Shown here: positions 50,676 to 58,751 of the stretch, piece after piece
Layout of the letters: every line of letters starts with the position of its first letter
How positions within the stretch are numbered: the first letter of the stretch is position 1
Origin: Verrucomicrobiota bacterium
Lineage (GTDB): Bacteria; Verrucomicrobiota; Verrucomicrobiia; Limisphaerales; UBA11358
Length of the DNA stretch: 64,000 nucleotides
Assembly (NCBI GenBank): GCA_028872915.1
Contig: JAGWNY010000001.1
Location: forward strand, 86,642 to 150,641
Direction: 5' to 3'
Program-made: the position numbers and the translations under genes
The notes under the pieces: model-generated
Seen by the model: the letters and a program-made list of their open reading frames with translations, nothing else
What the model was told of the DNA's origin: nothing
Database searches by the model: none

Positions 50676-53600
50676 ATGACATCCATCCGCCCATCGTCCT
50701 TCGCCTTTGCGCTTGTTCTGGCCGCGGTTGGCATCTGGCTGGGCATGGCGCCGGCGGCGCCGGGTGCCACGGTTATCGTGACCAATACGGCTGACAGCGG
50801 CCCCGGTTCGCTGCGCGAGGCCATCGGCAACAGCGCGGCTGGCGACACCATTCTCTTCACCAACACCCTTGCCGGCCAGACCATCCGCCTGACCGGCGGA
50901 GGGCTTCTCGTTTCCGAGAGCCTGACCATTGATGCATCCGGGCTGGCCGGAGGAGTTCGCATTGATGCCGACGGAAACTCGCGAGTAATGGAGATTCACA
51001 ACGCAAGCGTAATCCTCGATTCGCTCACGTTGACGAATGGCCGTGCCTCCAGCGCCGGCGGTGGAATACTGGTTGATGACGGCTCGATGCTCATCGCCAG
51101 CAATTGCGTCTTTTCGGGCAATGCCGCCTCCTACGGCGGCGGCATTGAGAATTACTCCGGCCCGATGACGCTCAACTATTGCACATTTTCGGGTAATTCC
51201 GCGACCTCTGGCAACGGCGGCGGCATAGACAACGGCGGCCCGATGACGCTCAACCATTGCGTCCTCTCGGATAATTCCGCCATCGGCGGCTATGGATTCG
51301 GCGGCGGCATTTGCAACACCTTTTACGACAGCGAGACCGCCACGCTCAACAATTGCGCGATCTCCAATAACTTCAGCGTCAGCGACGGCGGCGGTATTTC
51401 CACCGCGGCCGTGCCTGGGGGCGCGATGACGCTCAACAATTGCGTCTTGTCGGGCAACGCGACCGCCAACGGCTACGGGGGCGGCGTCGCCAGCGACTAT
51501 TCGGGCGCGCTGACGCTCAACAATTGCACCCTGTCCGGCAACTCCAGCCGCTGGAGCGGCGGCGGCGTTGACAACGACTATTGGAGCGCGCTGGCGCTCA
51601 ACAACTGCTCCCTGTCCGGCAATTCCGGCGTCCGGGGCGGCGGCGGCATTGAGAGCTACGGCCCCGCCATGCTCAATAATTGCACGTTGGCCGGCAATTC
51701 CGCCACCAACGGCAACGGCGGCGGCCTGTGCATCTCTTCGGGCGCCGTCGCGCTGACCAATACAATTGTGGCCGGGAACACGGCCTCCGGCGATGCCAAC
51801 GTCTCAGGCGGTTTCATCGGCGCCAACAACCTGATTGGCGGCGATCCGCGCCTTATGCCCTTGGGCAATTATGGCGGGCCGACTCAAACGATGCCGCCTT
51901 TGGCCGGCTCACCCGCGATTAACGCCGGCACGGATTCGGTCACCAATTTCCTGGCAACCGATCAGCGCGGATATCCGCGCTTATTCGGCGCGCACGTGGA
52001 CATTGGCGCGGTGGAGTTTCGCAATTTTGTCGTTCTCAATGCCAACGACAGTGGACCCGGTTCGCTGCGCGATGCCATTGCCCTTGCGCCGGATTTGGTC
52101 ACTTTCACCAACACACTTGCCGGCCAGACCATCCACCCGACGAGCGGAGAGCTTCTCATTTCCAACAGCATGACAATTGACGCGTCGGCGCTGCCTGGCG
52201 GGGTGAGCATTGCCCACGGCTACCCCCTCAGTTATCGTGTGATGGAGATTACAAACGCAACCGCGATCCTGGATTCCCTCACTTTTACAAACGCTGTATT
52301 CGTACTTTTCACCAGCGGCGCCGAAGGCGGCGGAATGCTGGTTGATCACGGCTCAACGCTTATCGCCAGCAATTGCATCTTCGGTAACGATGAAGTTAGC
52401 GGCTACTCGCGTGCGGGTGGAGGCAGCGGAGGTGGACTTGCCGTGGAGGGTGACGCCACGCTCACGGGATGCATTTTTTCTGGCAATGAGGCCGGCTCGT
52501 ACGGCGGCGCCATTTACAACAATGGCACTCTCACTCTCAACGATTGCGTGGTCTCGGACAATGATGTAGAGGAGTACCGGAACGGCTACCACTACAATGG
52601 CGGCGGCATTTACAACCGCGGCGTTCTAACGCTCAACAATTCCTTTCTGTCAAATAATGTCGCCGGTAGAATCATATTTTCTCATTATTACCAACGGGTG
52701 CCTGGGGACGGCGGCGGCATTTTCAGCTCCAACGCCCAGGTCACGCTCAGTAATTGTGTTGTCGCCGACAATGTCGCCTCCTCGGGAGGCGGCATTGAGA
52801 GTTACCGTGGCGGTTCTCTTACGCTCAACCGTTGCATAATATCAGGTAATTCCGCCACCAACGGGTACGGGAATGGCGGCGGCATTGACGCCGAAGGCGT
52901 CTCTCTGACACTCAACGATTGCACATTTTCGGGTAATTCCGCGACCTCTGGCGATGGCGGCGGCATTGACGCCGAAGGCGTCTCTCTGACGCTCAACGAT
53001 TGCGACATCTCCAGCAATGGGTGCGCATGGAACGGTGGCGGCATTTGCCTAGGACCTGGCAGGGGCACAGACGTGCTTAGCAATTGCACAATCTCTGGTA
53101 ATATAAGCGGCTTTGGCGGCGGCATTGGAAATAGCGTCGCGTTAGGCGCTCCAGCTCTCATGCTTAACAATTGCACCATCGCGGACAATTCGGCCACCAA
53201 CGGCAGTGGCGGCGGTATTGAAACCTCCGGGACTCTCATTATCAACAATTGCACCATCTCAGGCAATTTCACCACGAATGTGTTCGGCTGGAACAGCGGC
53301 GACGGCATTTCCCACGGCTTTATTACTGCGCTGACCAATACGATTGTGGCCGGGAACACGCCCGGCAACATCGCCATCCTTGGCCAATTTTCCGGCGCCA
53401 ACAACCTGATTGGCGGCGATCCGCGCCTTATGCCCTTGGGCAATCATGGGGGGCCTACTCAAACCATGCCGCCGTTGCCCGGTTCGCCGGCCATTGACGC
53501 CGGCACGGATTCAGTCACGAATTTTCTGGCAACCGATCAGCGCGGTTATCCGCGGTTGTTTGGCGCGCACGTGGACATTGGCGCGGTGGAACTCCGCAAC

Positions 53601-55421
53601 CCCGTCGTTCTCAACGCCAACGACAGCGGACCCGGTTCCCTGCGCCAGGCCATTGCCCTTGCGCCGGAGTTGGTCACTTTCACCAACACACTCGCCGGCC
53701 AGACCATTCTACTGACCAGCGGAGAGCTTTTCGTTTCCAACAGCATGACAATTGACGCATCGGCGCTGCCGGGCGGCGCAAGCATTGCCAGCCCACGGTT
53801 CGGTGTCCCCGCTCATCGTGTGATGGAGATTACAAACGCAACCGCGATCCTGGATTCCCTCACGTTGACGAACGGCGAAGCCTACAACGGCGGCGGAATA
53901 TTGGTTGACGGCGGCTCAACGCTCATTGCCAGCAATTGCATCTTCTCAGGCAATTCCGCTTTTGATCGCTATTACCCCTTTGGTCCTGGAATTGGCGGGG
54001 CCATCTGCGGTTCTCCCCTGACCACGGTCACGCTCGTTGGATGCACTCTTTCTGGCAATGAGGCCAATTCCTTTGGCGGAGCCGTTTATGATTTTCCCCT
54101 AGCCACTGTCACGCTCACCGGATGCACGCTTTCCGGCAATAAGGCCAATTCCTCTGGCGGAGCCATTTTTGTGGATTTTCCCCCAGCCACTGTCACGCTC
54201 ACCGGATGCACGCTTTCCGGAAACGCTGCCAACTCAGCTGGCGGCGCCATTGACAACAACGGCACTCTCACGCTCAACGATTGCGTGCTCTCGGACAATG
54301 TCGCACGCCAACAGTTCGGCTACCGCTACGGCCCCCCCGGCAACGGCGGCGGCATTTACAACCACGGCGCTTTGACGCTCAACAATTGCATCCTTTCAGA
54401 TAACTCCGCCACAAGCTACCTCGGTTTCGGCGCTGGCGGTGGCATTTGCAGTGTCGGGTTGCCGGCCACGCTTAATAATTGCACGTTGTCTGGTAACACC
54501 GCCAGCGCCGGCGGCGGCATTGAAGCCTCTGGCACGCTGACACTCAACAATTGCACATTGTTTGACAACACCGCCGGCAACGGCGGCGGCATTGCGAGCT
54601 CTATCTTCTTCGGATCCACGAACGTTTTGACGCTCAACAATTGCACGCTGTCAGGCAACTCCGCAACGAACTTCGGTGTCCCTTTCATCCAAGGCTTCGG
54701 CAGCTTCGGCGGCTACGGCGGCGGCATAGACACCTACGGCCCTGCCTCGCTCAACAATTGCACCCTTTCCGGCAACTCCAGCGGCACGAACGGCGGCGGC
54801 ATATATGCCGATGATGCTGCGCTCAACAATTGCACCATCTCCGGCAATCACTCATACTACGGCGGCGGCATTGGCGGCCATGTCCTAGGGATAACGAATA
54901 CAATTGTGGCCGGGAACACTCCCGGCAACATCGCCATCTTTGGCCAATTTTCCGGCGCCAACAACCTGATTGGCGGCGATCCGCGGCTTATGCCATTGGG
55001 CAATCATGGAGGGCCGACCCAAACGATGCCGCCCTTGCCCGGTTCACCCGCCATTGACGCCGGCGCGGATTCAGTCACGAATTTTCTGGCCACCGATCAG
55101 CGCGGTTATCCGCGTTTGTCCGGCGCGCACGTGGACATTGGCGCGGTGGAGGTGCAATTTGTTCCGGCGCCCGCGAACAGTCCGCCGGTGATCACGGGCG
55201 CGTTCTGGGCCTATGCGGGCGAAAGCAACGCCTTTCAATTCACGTTCACCAACGTGTTGGATGCCGATTTCACCGCGCTGGCCTCCACGAACATGGCCCT
55301 GCCATTGGCCGATTGGACGGTCCTGGGCAATATCCCTGAAATTTCGCCCGGCGAATACCAATTCACCGATTGGAACGCGACCAATTCCGCGCAATGCTTT
55401 TACCGCGTCGTTTCGCCCTGA
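50676..55421 (+). CDS. giant secreted right-handed beta-helix protein (three duplicated modules)
   Basis: 1581 residues from ATG 50676, where a signal peptide begins (MTSIRPSSFAFALVLAAVGI ... 'APAAPGA'); the track's earlier start adds 43 unlikely residues. It consists of three modules, each opening with a CSLREA-like segment ('TNTADSGPGSLREAIGNSAA', 'NANDSGPGSLRDAIALAPDL', 'NANDSGPGSLRQAIALAPEL'). Each continues through many 'LNNCTLSGNSA...GGGI' beta-helix rungs and closes with 'NNLIGGDPRLMPLGN...GAHVDIGAVE', a choice-of-anchor-Q-like segment. The C-terminus 'ASTNMALPLADWTVLGNIPE ... FYRVVSP' is a small beta domain common at the ends of secreted proteins in this phylum. There is no autotransporter barrel. 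Likely exported and surface-attached or released; a function in adhesion or polysaccharide binding is possible but unproven. Confidence 0.88.
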   Translation: MTSIRPSSFAFALVLAAVGIWLGMAPAAPGATVIVTNTADSGPGSLREAIGNSAAGDTILFTNTLAGQTIRLTGGGLLVSESLTIDASGLAGGVRIDADGNSRVMEIHNASVILDSLTLTNGRASSAGGGILVDDGSMLIASNCVFSGNAASYGGGIENYSGPMTLNYCTFSGNSATSGNGGGIDNGGPMTLNHCVLSDNSAIGGYGFGGGICNTFYDSETATLNNCAISNNFSVSDGGGISTAAVPGGAMTLNNCVLSGNATANGYGGGVASDYSGALTLNNCTLSGNSSRWSGGGVDNDYWSALALNNCSLSGNSGVRGGGGIESYGPAMLNNCTLAGNSATNGNGGGLCISSGAVALTNTIVAGNTASGDANVSGGFIGANNLIGGDPRLMPLGNYGGPTQTMPPLAGSPAINAGTDSVTNFLATDQRGYPRLFGAHVDIGAVEFRNFVVLNANDSGPGSLRDAIALAPDLVTFTNTLAGQTIHPTSGELLISNSMTIDASALPGGVSIAHGYPLSYRVMEITNATAILDSLTFTNAVFVLFTSGAEGGGMLVDHGSTLIASNCIFGNDEVSGYSRAGGGSGGGLAVEGDATLTGCIFSGNEAGSYGGAIYNNGTLTLNDCVVSDNDVEEYRNGYHYNGGGIYNRGVLTLNNSFLSNNVAGRIIFSHYYQRVPGDGGGIFSSNAQVTLSNCVVADNVASSGGGIESYRGGSLTLNRCIISGNSATNGYGNGGGIDAEGVSLTLNDCTFSGNSATSGDGGGIDAEGVSLTLNDCDISSNGCAWNGGGICLGPGRGTDVLSNCTISGNISGFGGGIGNSVALGAPALMLNNCTIADNSATNGSGGGIETSGTLIINNCTISGNFTTNVFGWNSGDGISHGFITALTNTIVAGNTPGNIAILGQFSGANNLIGGDPRLMPLGNHGGPTQTMPPLPGSPAIDAGTDSVTNFLATDQRGYPRLFGAHVDIGAVELRNPVVLNANDSGPGSLRQAIALAPELVTFTNTLAGQTILLTSGELFVSNSMTIDASALPGGASIASPRFGVPAHRVMEITNATAILDSLTLTNGEAYNGGGILVDGGSTLIASNCIFSGNSAFDRYYPFGPGIGGAICGSPLTTVTLVGCTLSGNEANSFGGAVYDFPLATVTLTGCTLSGNKANSSGGAIFVDFPPATVTLTGCTLSGNAANSAGGAIDNNGTLTLNDCVLSDNVARQQFGYRYGPPGNGGGIYNHGALTLNNCILSDNSATSYLGFGAGGGICSVGLPATLNNCTLSGNTASAGGGIEASGTLTLNNCTLFDNTAGNGGGIASSIFFGSTNVLTLNNCTLSGNSATNFGVPFIQGFGSFGGYGGGIDTYGPASLNNCTLSGNSSGTNGGGIYADDAALNNCTISGNHSYYGGGIGGHVLGITNTIVAGNTPGNIAIFGQFSGANNLIGGDPRLMPLGNHGGPTQTMPPLPGSPAIDAGADSVTNFLATDQRGYPRLSGAHVDIGAVEVQFVPAPANSPPVITGAFWAYAGESNAFQFTFTNVLDADFTALASTNMALPLADWTVLGNIPEISPGEYQFTDWNATNSAQCFYRVVSP
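51819..52015 (+). repeat. module-closing repeat, copy 1
   Basis: First of three 197-bp near-identical direct repeats inside the beta-helix gene (GGCGCCAACAACCTGATTGG ... GCGCGGTGGA). Confidence 0.85.
53394..53590 (+). repeat. module-closing repeat, copy 2
   Basis: Second copy, same 197-bp length as copies 1 and 3. It is preceded by an extra shared stretch 'NTIVAGNTPGNIAI.GQFSG' that only copies 2 and 3 have in common. Confidence 0.85.
54954..55150 (+). repeat. module-closing repeat, copy 3
   Basis: Third copy, closest to copy 2 in both the repeat and the upstream 60 bp, suggesting that the last duplication event produced modules 2 and 3. Confidence 0.85.
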
Positions 55422-55554
55422 AGCTGCATCCGCCCAAATCAAACCAAATCACGATCCAGACCGCATCCACTGGCGTCAAATCAAGCCTGTTCAATCACCC
55501 GAACACGAAATGCGCTTGCTCCGCGGCGGGTTGCCGGGGGATAATAACCGCGGT

Positions 55555-55643
55555 GGAGAGGTGGCAGAGTGGTTTAACGCGCACGCCTGGAGAGCGTGAA
55601 TACCCAAAAGGTATCGGGGGTTCGAATCCCCCCCTCTCCGCCA
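55555..55643 (+). tRNA. tRNA-Ser (anticodon GGA)
   Basis: A full class II cloverleaf: acceptor GGAGAGG pairs with CCTCTCC, D-arm GTGGCAGAGTGGTTT, anticodon loop CTGGAGA giving GGA (reads UCC and UCU), a long variable arm (TACCCAAAAGGTA), T-arm GGGGGTTCGAATCCCCC, discriminator G and an encoded CCA. Its 3' third serves as an integration site (see the attL/attR-like repeats). Confidence 0.96.
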
Positions 55644-55646
55644 GTT
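55617..55646. other. attL-like site: 3' end of tRNA-Ser
   Basis: GGGGTTCGAATCCCCCCC-TCTCCGCCAGTT, the T-arm, acceptor and CCA of tRNA-Ser plus 3 bases. It is repeated at 56915-56945 with one extra C in the C run. Intact tRNA on this side marks it as the attachment site regenerated by the element. Confidence 0.82.
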
Positions 55647-55841
55647 CGATTCGAGAGGTTTTTCGCGCTGATGCGCGAGAATGGTCGTGGGGTCGGAATT
55701 AAAGTCGGCCCAGTAAATCCACGGGTTTTTGAACTCCAGCCGCAACGTTTTATCCCCCACTTGAAAGTTCGAACCGATGTTTTTGAGAAAACCGCGTTTT
55801 CTCTCCGCGTTTCCTTCGGCGAGCAATAGAACCGCTTGTTA
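55644..55841 (-). pseudogene. C-terminal remnant of a serine recombinase
   Basis: On the minus strand the reading frame gives 'AERKRGFLKNIGSNFQVGDK' followed by 'TLRLEFKNPWIYW', then runs out through the attL core into antisense tRNA. 'K/R..FL..IGSNF....KTL' is the C-terminal motif of zinc-ribbon serine recombinases. An in-frame stop lies just upstream (about 55842-55846) and no catalytic domain is present. I regard it as a stump, identified by motif memory only. Confidence 0.5.
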
Positions 55842-55896
55842 CGTCCGCGCCGGACAGAAGGGTTGCAGTTGGATGGAAGATCCGGCAGATTAACCC

Positions 55897-56109
55897 ATGA
55901 TGAAAGCGGTTGCATTAACAGCCCATTTTGACGGCGAGAAGGTTCAGTTTGACGAACCATGCCAACTTGACCCCAATGCGCGGCTGGTGGTCGTGGTGCT
56001 GCCACCCGATGATGAACGCCACGCTTGGTCGCGATACTCCGCCGGTCAGTTGGCGAAAGCTTACGGCGACAACGAGCCGGAATATACCACCGCTGACGTG
56101 CGCCCATGA
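55897..56109 (+). CDS. antitoxin of a PemK/MazF-type toxin-antitoxin pair
   Basis: 70 residues (MMKAVALTAHFDGEKVQFDE; ATG 55900 is an equally good start). 'LTAHFDGEKVQFDEPCQLDP' and 'ARLVVVVLPPDDERHAWSRY' form an N-terminal beta-rich part, followed by 'SAGQLAKAYGDNEPEYTTAD', an acidic C-terminal tail of the kind that binds a toxin. I recognise the pattern from small genes that precede PemK-like toxins in cyanobacteria and soil bacteria. It overlaps the toxin start by 4 nt (ATGA). It probably represses its own operon, but a DNA-binding fold is not obvious. Confidence 0.75.
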   Translation: MMKAVALTAHFDGEKVQFDEPCQLDPNARLVVVVLPPDDERHAWSRYSAGQLAKAYGDNEPEYTTADVRP

Positions 56110-56465
56110 CCGAAGGTGACATCGCCCTGGCCCCGTTGCCCCAAGCCGACGGCCAGATCAAAAACCGGCCCATTGTTTTGCTCCGACGATTCCCTCCCTT
56201 CGGCGATTTCCTCGTCTGTGGCGTGAGCAGCCAACTCCACCAGAGCGTTGCTGGGTTTGACGAAACCATTGCGCCGGCTGACAACGAATTTGCCGCCAGC
56301 GGACTCAAGGCGGCGTCGCTTATTCGGTTGGGCTTTCTCGCGGTGCTGCCAGAATCGGCGCTTCTGGGAAAAATCGGCTCGCTGTCGTCCGAACGCCGGC
56401 AACGACTGCTGGCCAACCTTTGCCGCCATCTGGGTTCGCAAGACCAGCCCGGCTCGAAGAAATAA
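56106..56465 (+). CDS. PemK/MazF-family toxin (endoribonuclease)
   Basis: 119 residues. MazF/PemK toxins cut mRNA at short sequences and arrest growth. 'MTEGDIALAPLPQADGQIKN' is the MazF opening strand pair (GDI...PL...DG), 'RPIVLLRRFPPFGDFLVCGV' carries the conserved RP.(V/L)L strand, 'LKAASLIRLGFLAVLPESAL' corresponds to the (K)xS.(I/V)....L region, and 'GKIGSLSSERRQRLLANLCR' matches the C-terminal helix ('I G.L......L'). It is translationally coupled to the antitoxin, and together they are the only intact genes between the tRNA-Ser direct repeats. Confidence 0.82.
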   Translation: MTEGDIALAPLPQADGQIKNRPIVLLRRFPPFGDFLVCGVSSQLHQSVAGFDETIAPADNEFAASGLKAASLIRLGFLAVLPESALLGKIGSLSSERRQRLLANLCRHLGSQDQPGSKK

Positions 56466-56748
56466 CCGAATACAGACTGCGCTGACTTTTTGGACGACAG
56501 AATTCCAGCACGGCCGTTGAGAGAATTTTCGCTTGGCTGACCAGGATGCAAGTTCATGGCCCGGCATCCCTAGTCGGTTCGTCAGCCTGGCGTCCGTATT
56601 GCAGCCGCAGCCGTTGCCAGCCTCGCCAGCGCGTTTTTCCCAAAGCGGGGAGCCAAGTTGCGGGTGGACCGTATCCCGGCCCGTAGGCGCGTTAAATTCG
56701 ATTGCGCCGCGTTCACGTTCCTTGTCAGGTGAAAGCTCATGGTGAAAA
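56466..56748. other. non-coding stretch inside the tRNA-Ser island
   Basis: About 280 bp between the toxin gene and the integrase stump. The track ORFs here (56533-56745 plus; 56061-56567 minus) are Pro/Ser/Arg-rich with no recognisable motif. I see no terminator, tRNA or repeat in it. It is probably decayed element DNA. Confidence 0.5.
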
Positions 56749-56914
56749 TCATTCCGCCGATTTGACGATGGCGAGAATTGCGGCCTTGAGCGGGGCCGGG
56801 AGTTTTTCCCAGGCGGTGACTGCTTGGGACAAATCGTGGCTTGACGAGACTGAAATTTGTGAGTCTATTTGTGAGTCGCTGTGCGGATTTCCCTTATTTT
56901 CGCCGGGAAACCAT
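56749..56914 (-). pseudogene. C-terminal tail of a tyrosine recombinase/integrase, truncated at the att core
   Basis: The minus strand, in frame with a TGA at 56749-56751, encodes 'WFPGENKGNPHSDSQIDSQI' and ends 'TAWEKLPAPLKAAILAIVKS' + AE. Such 'AW..LP..L.AAILA.V...' endings close many integrases of Verrucomicrobia and Planctomycetes. The frame continues upstream through the attR core ('GGIRTP'), so the original gene read across its own attachment site. The catalytic part is absent: beyond attR lies tRNA-His. There is no start codon, hence a remnant. Confidence 0.55.
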
Positions 56915-56945
56915 GGGGTTCGAATCCCCCCCCTCTCCGCCAGTT
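56915..56945. other. attR-like site: duplicated tRNA-Ser 3' end
   Basis: GGGGTTCGAATCCCCCCCCTCTCCGCCAGTT, 31 nt, equal to the tRNA-Ser 3' end at 55617-55646 except for one additional C. No tRNA body precedes it. It bounds a 1.3-kb segment. Confidence 0.82.
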
Positions 56946-56965
56946 GGCTTCTTCAGTATCGAAAA

Positions 56966-57044
56966 TGGGGTGGTCAACGGGATTTGAACCCGCGACAGCC
57001 AGATCCACAATCTGGGGCTCTAACCAGGCTGAGCTATGACCACC
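56966..57044 (-). tRNA. tRNA-His (anticodon GTG)
   Basis: Reverse strand: G-1 then GTGGTCA / TGACCAC acceptor, D-arm GCTCAGCCTGGTTAGAGC, anticodon loop TTGTGGA giving GTG, T-arm CGGGTTCAAATCCCG, C73 opposite G-1, and an encoded CCA. The extra G-1:C73 pair is the histidine identity feature. Confidence 0.96.
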
Positions 57045-57131
57045 AACCGCCGCAAATGCTAATTTTTTCAACCCACTGCGTCAAGTTTGCGGCGTTGCCA
57101 AGCCCCCGGCGTCACTTTAAAATTTTTTCGC

Positions 57132-57941
57132 ATGGCCGATTACAAAGTCCAGTTCGAGGTGTTCGAAGGCCCGCTCGATCTGCTGCTCTACCTCATCAAA
57201 AAAGAGGAGGTGGATATTTACCAGGTCAATCTCACCCGCCTGGCCACGCAATTCATCGAATACGTTGACACCTTACGGCTGCTGGATTTGGAAATCGCCG
57301 GCGAATTCCTCGTGATGGCTTCGACTCTCATGCTCATCAAAAGCCGCGAGTTGCTTCCGGCCGATCAACAGGCGCAGGTGGAAGGCGAGGACGAAGGGGA
57401 AGACCCCCGCTGGGAACTGATCCGGCAACTGGTGGAATATAAAAAATTCAAGGACGCGGCCGCCCAGTTGCAGACGCTCGAAGCGCGGCAGGACGACATT
57501 TTTCCCCGCCTGCCCGGCAAGCCGGACTTGGAATCGTCCGCCGCGCCGCGGCCCAGGCCCGATGTTTCCATCTTTGACCTGCTCAACGCCGTCAACGCGG
57601 TCCTCAAACGGTTTGAACGGCGGGCAGGCGCGGCGCCGGACATTTTCGAAGACCAATGGACCGTGGGCCAGAAGATTGAGTTCATTCTCCAGATGCTGGC
57701 GGAGCGCGGTTCGTTGAAATTTTCCGAATTGTTCGAAACCGCCTCCAGCCGGGCTGAAATCGTCTGCACGTTTCTGGCGCTGCTGGAATTGATTCGCCTG
57801 AAACAACTGGTCTGCGCGCAGGCGGAGGCTTTTGGCGAGATTGAAATCACCAGGGCGCCCAATGCGGCGCCGGTGGCGTCGGCGTCGGCCCCGGCGCCAT
57901 CCACCCCGGCCGGCCAGCCTGTGGCGGAGCAAACGTCGTAA
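57132..57941 (+). CDS. scpA: segregation and condensation protein A
   Basis: Kleisin that bridges the SMC heads and binds ScpB in the bacterial condensin. From ATG 57132 (MADYKVQFEVFEGPLDLLLY) it is 269 residues. 'FEGPLDLLLYLIKKEEVDIY' and 'LEIAGEFLVMASTLMLIKSR' are the N-terminal signature that contacts the SMC neck, and the C-terminal winged helix is 'GSLKFSELFETASSRAEIVC' with 'TFLALLELIRLKQLVCAQAE'. An Ala/Pro-rich tail of 30 residues follows. It lies 8 bp before scpB. Confidence 0.95.
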   Translation: MADYKVQFEVFEGPLDLLLYLIKKEEVDIYQVNLTRLATQFIEYVDTLRLLDLEIAGEFLVMASTLMLIKSRELLPADQQAQVEGEDEGEDPRWELIRQLVEYKKFKDAAAQLQTLEARQDDIFPRLPGKPDLESSAAPRPRPDVSIFDLLNAVNAVLKRFERRAGAAPDIFEDQWTVGQKIEFILQMLAERGSLKFSELFETASSRAEIVCTFLALLELIRLKQLVCAQAEAFGEIEITRAPNAAPVASASAPAPSTPAGQPVAEQTS

Positions 57942-57949
57942 TTTAAAAA

Positions 57950-58699
57950 ATGGAACTTAAATTCATTCTCGAATCCCTCCTGTTTTCAGCCCAAAAGCCC
58001 TTGAGCGCGAAGGAACTGCGCGACGTGCTGGCCAACGCCGCCAGCGCCGAAGACGCCGATCCGGCCGCCGCCGCATTCGCAAAAGTCAAGGAAGCCGAAC
58101 TCGTGGCCGCGCTGGAGGAACTGGCCCGGGAGCATGAAGCGGCCGGGCGCAGTTACCGGCTCGTGTGCGTGGCGGCGGCGTGGCAATTCGTGACGCAGCC
58201 CGAATGCGCGCCCTGGCTGCGCGCGCTCGTCGGCGTCAAAGCGCGTCCGCCGCGCCTGTCGCAGCCGGCCCTTGAGACGCTCGCCATCATCGCCTATCGC
58301 CAGCCGGTGACGCGGGCGGAAATTGAGCAGATTCGGGGTGTGAACGTGGATGGCGTGATGCAGACGCTCATGGAGCGCGGACTGGTGGAGGCGGCGGGCC
58401 GTGCGGAGGTCATTGGCCGGCCGCAGACCTACGGCACCACCCCGTTGTTTCTGGAATACTTCGGCTTGCGCGGCCTGGAAGAGTTGCCGGCGGCGGATGA
58501 ATTGCGCCGGGTTCCCATCGAACGTCCGCCGGGGCCGGTCACCGCCGAGCCGGGCCTGGCCACAACGCCGCCGGAACAGCTTCAACCCGGCGAGGAAACC
58601 AGGGCAAAAAGCGAAGGCTCCGAAACCGCTTCGGGCGGGCCTGGCGCTGAAAACCCTTCGGACGGCGCGGCGCGGGACAGGAAAAATCAGGAGGCATGA
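57950..58699 (+). CDS. scpB: segregation and condensation protein B
   Basis: Partner of ScpA, with two winged-helix domains. 'LKFILESLLFSAQKPLSAKE' opens the first, and 'LSQPALETLAIIAYRQPVTR' with 'AEIEQIRGVNVDGVMQTLME' and 'VIGRPQTYGTTPLFLEYFGL' are the diagnostic second domain. The core ends near residue 180; the last 65 residues are Pro/Gly/Glu-rich and probably disordered. An Ala-rich insert sits at about 27-40. 249 residues. Confidence 0.95.
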   Translation: MELKFILESLLFSAQKPLSAKELRDVLANAASAEDADPAAAAFAKVKEAELVAALEELAREHEAAGRSYRLVCVAAAWQFVTQPECAPWLRALVGVKARPPRLSQPALETLAIIAYRQPVTRAEIEQIRGVNVDGVMQTLMERGLVEAAGRAEVIGRPQTYGTTPLFLEYFGLRGLEELPAADELRRVPIERPPGPVTAEPGLATTPPEQLQPGEETRAKSEGSETASGGPGAENPSDGAARDRKNQEA

Positions 58700-58751
58700 T
58701 GCTTCAAGCGCGGGCTGCGCCAGTTCATCGGCAGAGCGCAAATGACGCGCT

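Noticed and set aside
55596-55829. 77-residue plus-strand ORF starting inside tRNA-Ser
   Set aside because: Begins in the tRNA and is antisense to the serine-recombinase-like fragment; 'SGVRIPPSPP' is a standard artefact of translating tRNA-Ser.
55574-56557. 327-residue minus-strand ORF over the tRNA-Ser island
   Set aside because: Ends in 'GGEGGIRTPDT', the well-known translation of antisense tRNA-Ser, and opposes the toxin-antitoxin genes in a frame without motifs. Only the short serine-recombinase-like segment in another frame was kept.
56533-56745. 70-residue ORF inside the tRNA-Ser island
   Set aside because: Ser/Pro/Gln-rich, no motif, no ribosome-binding site; probably decayed DNA.
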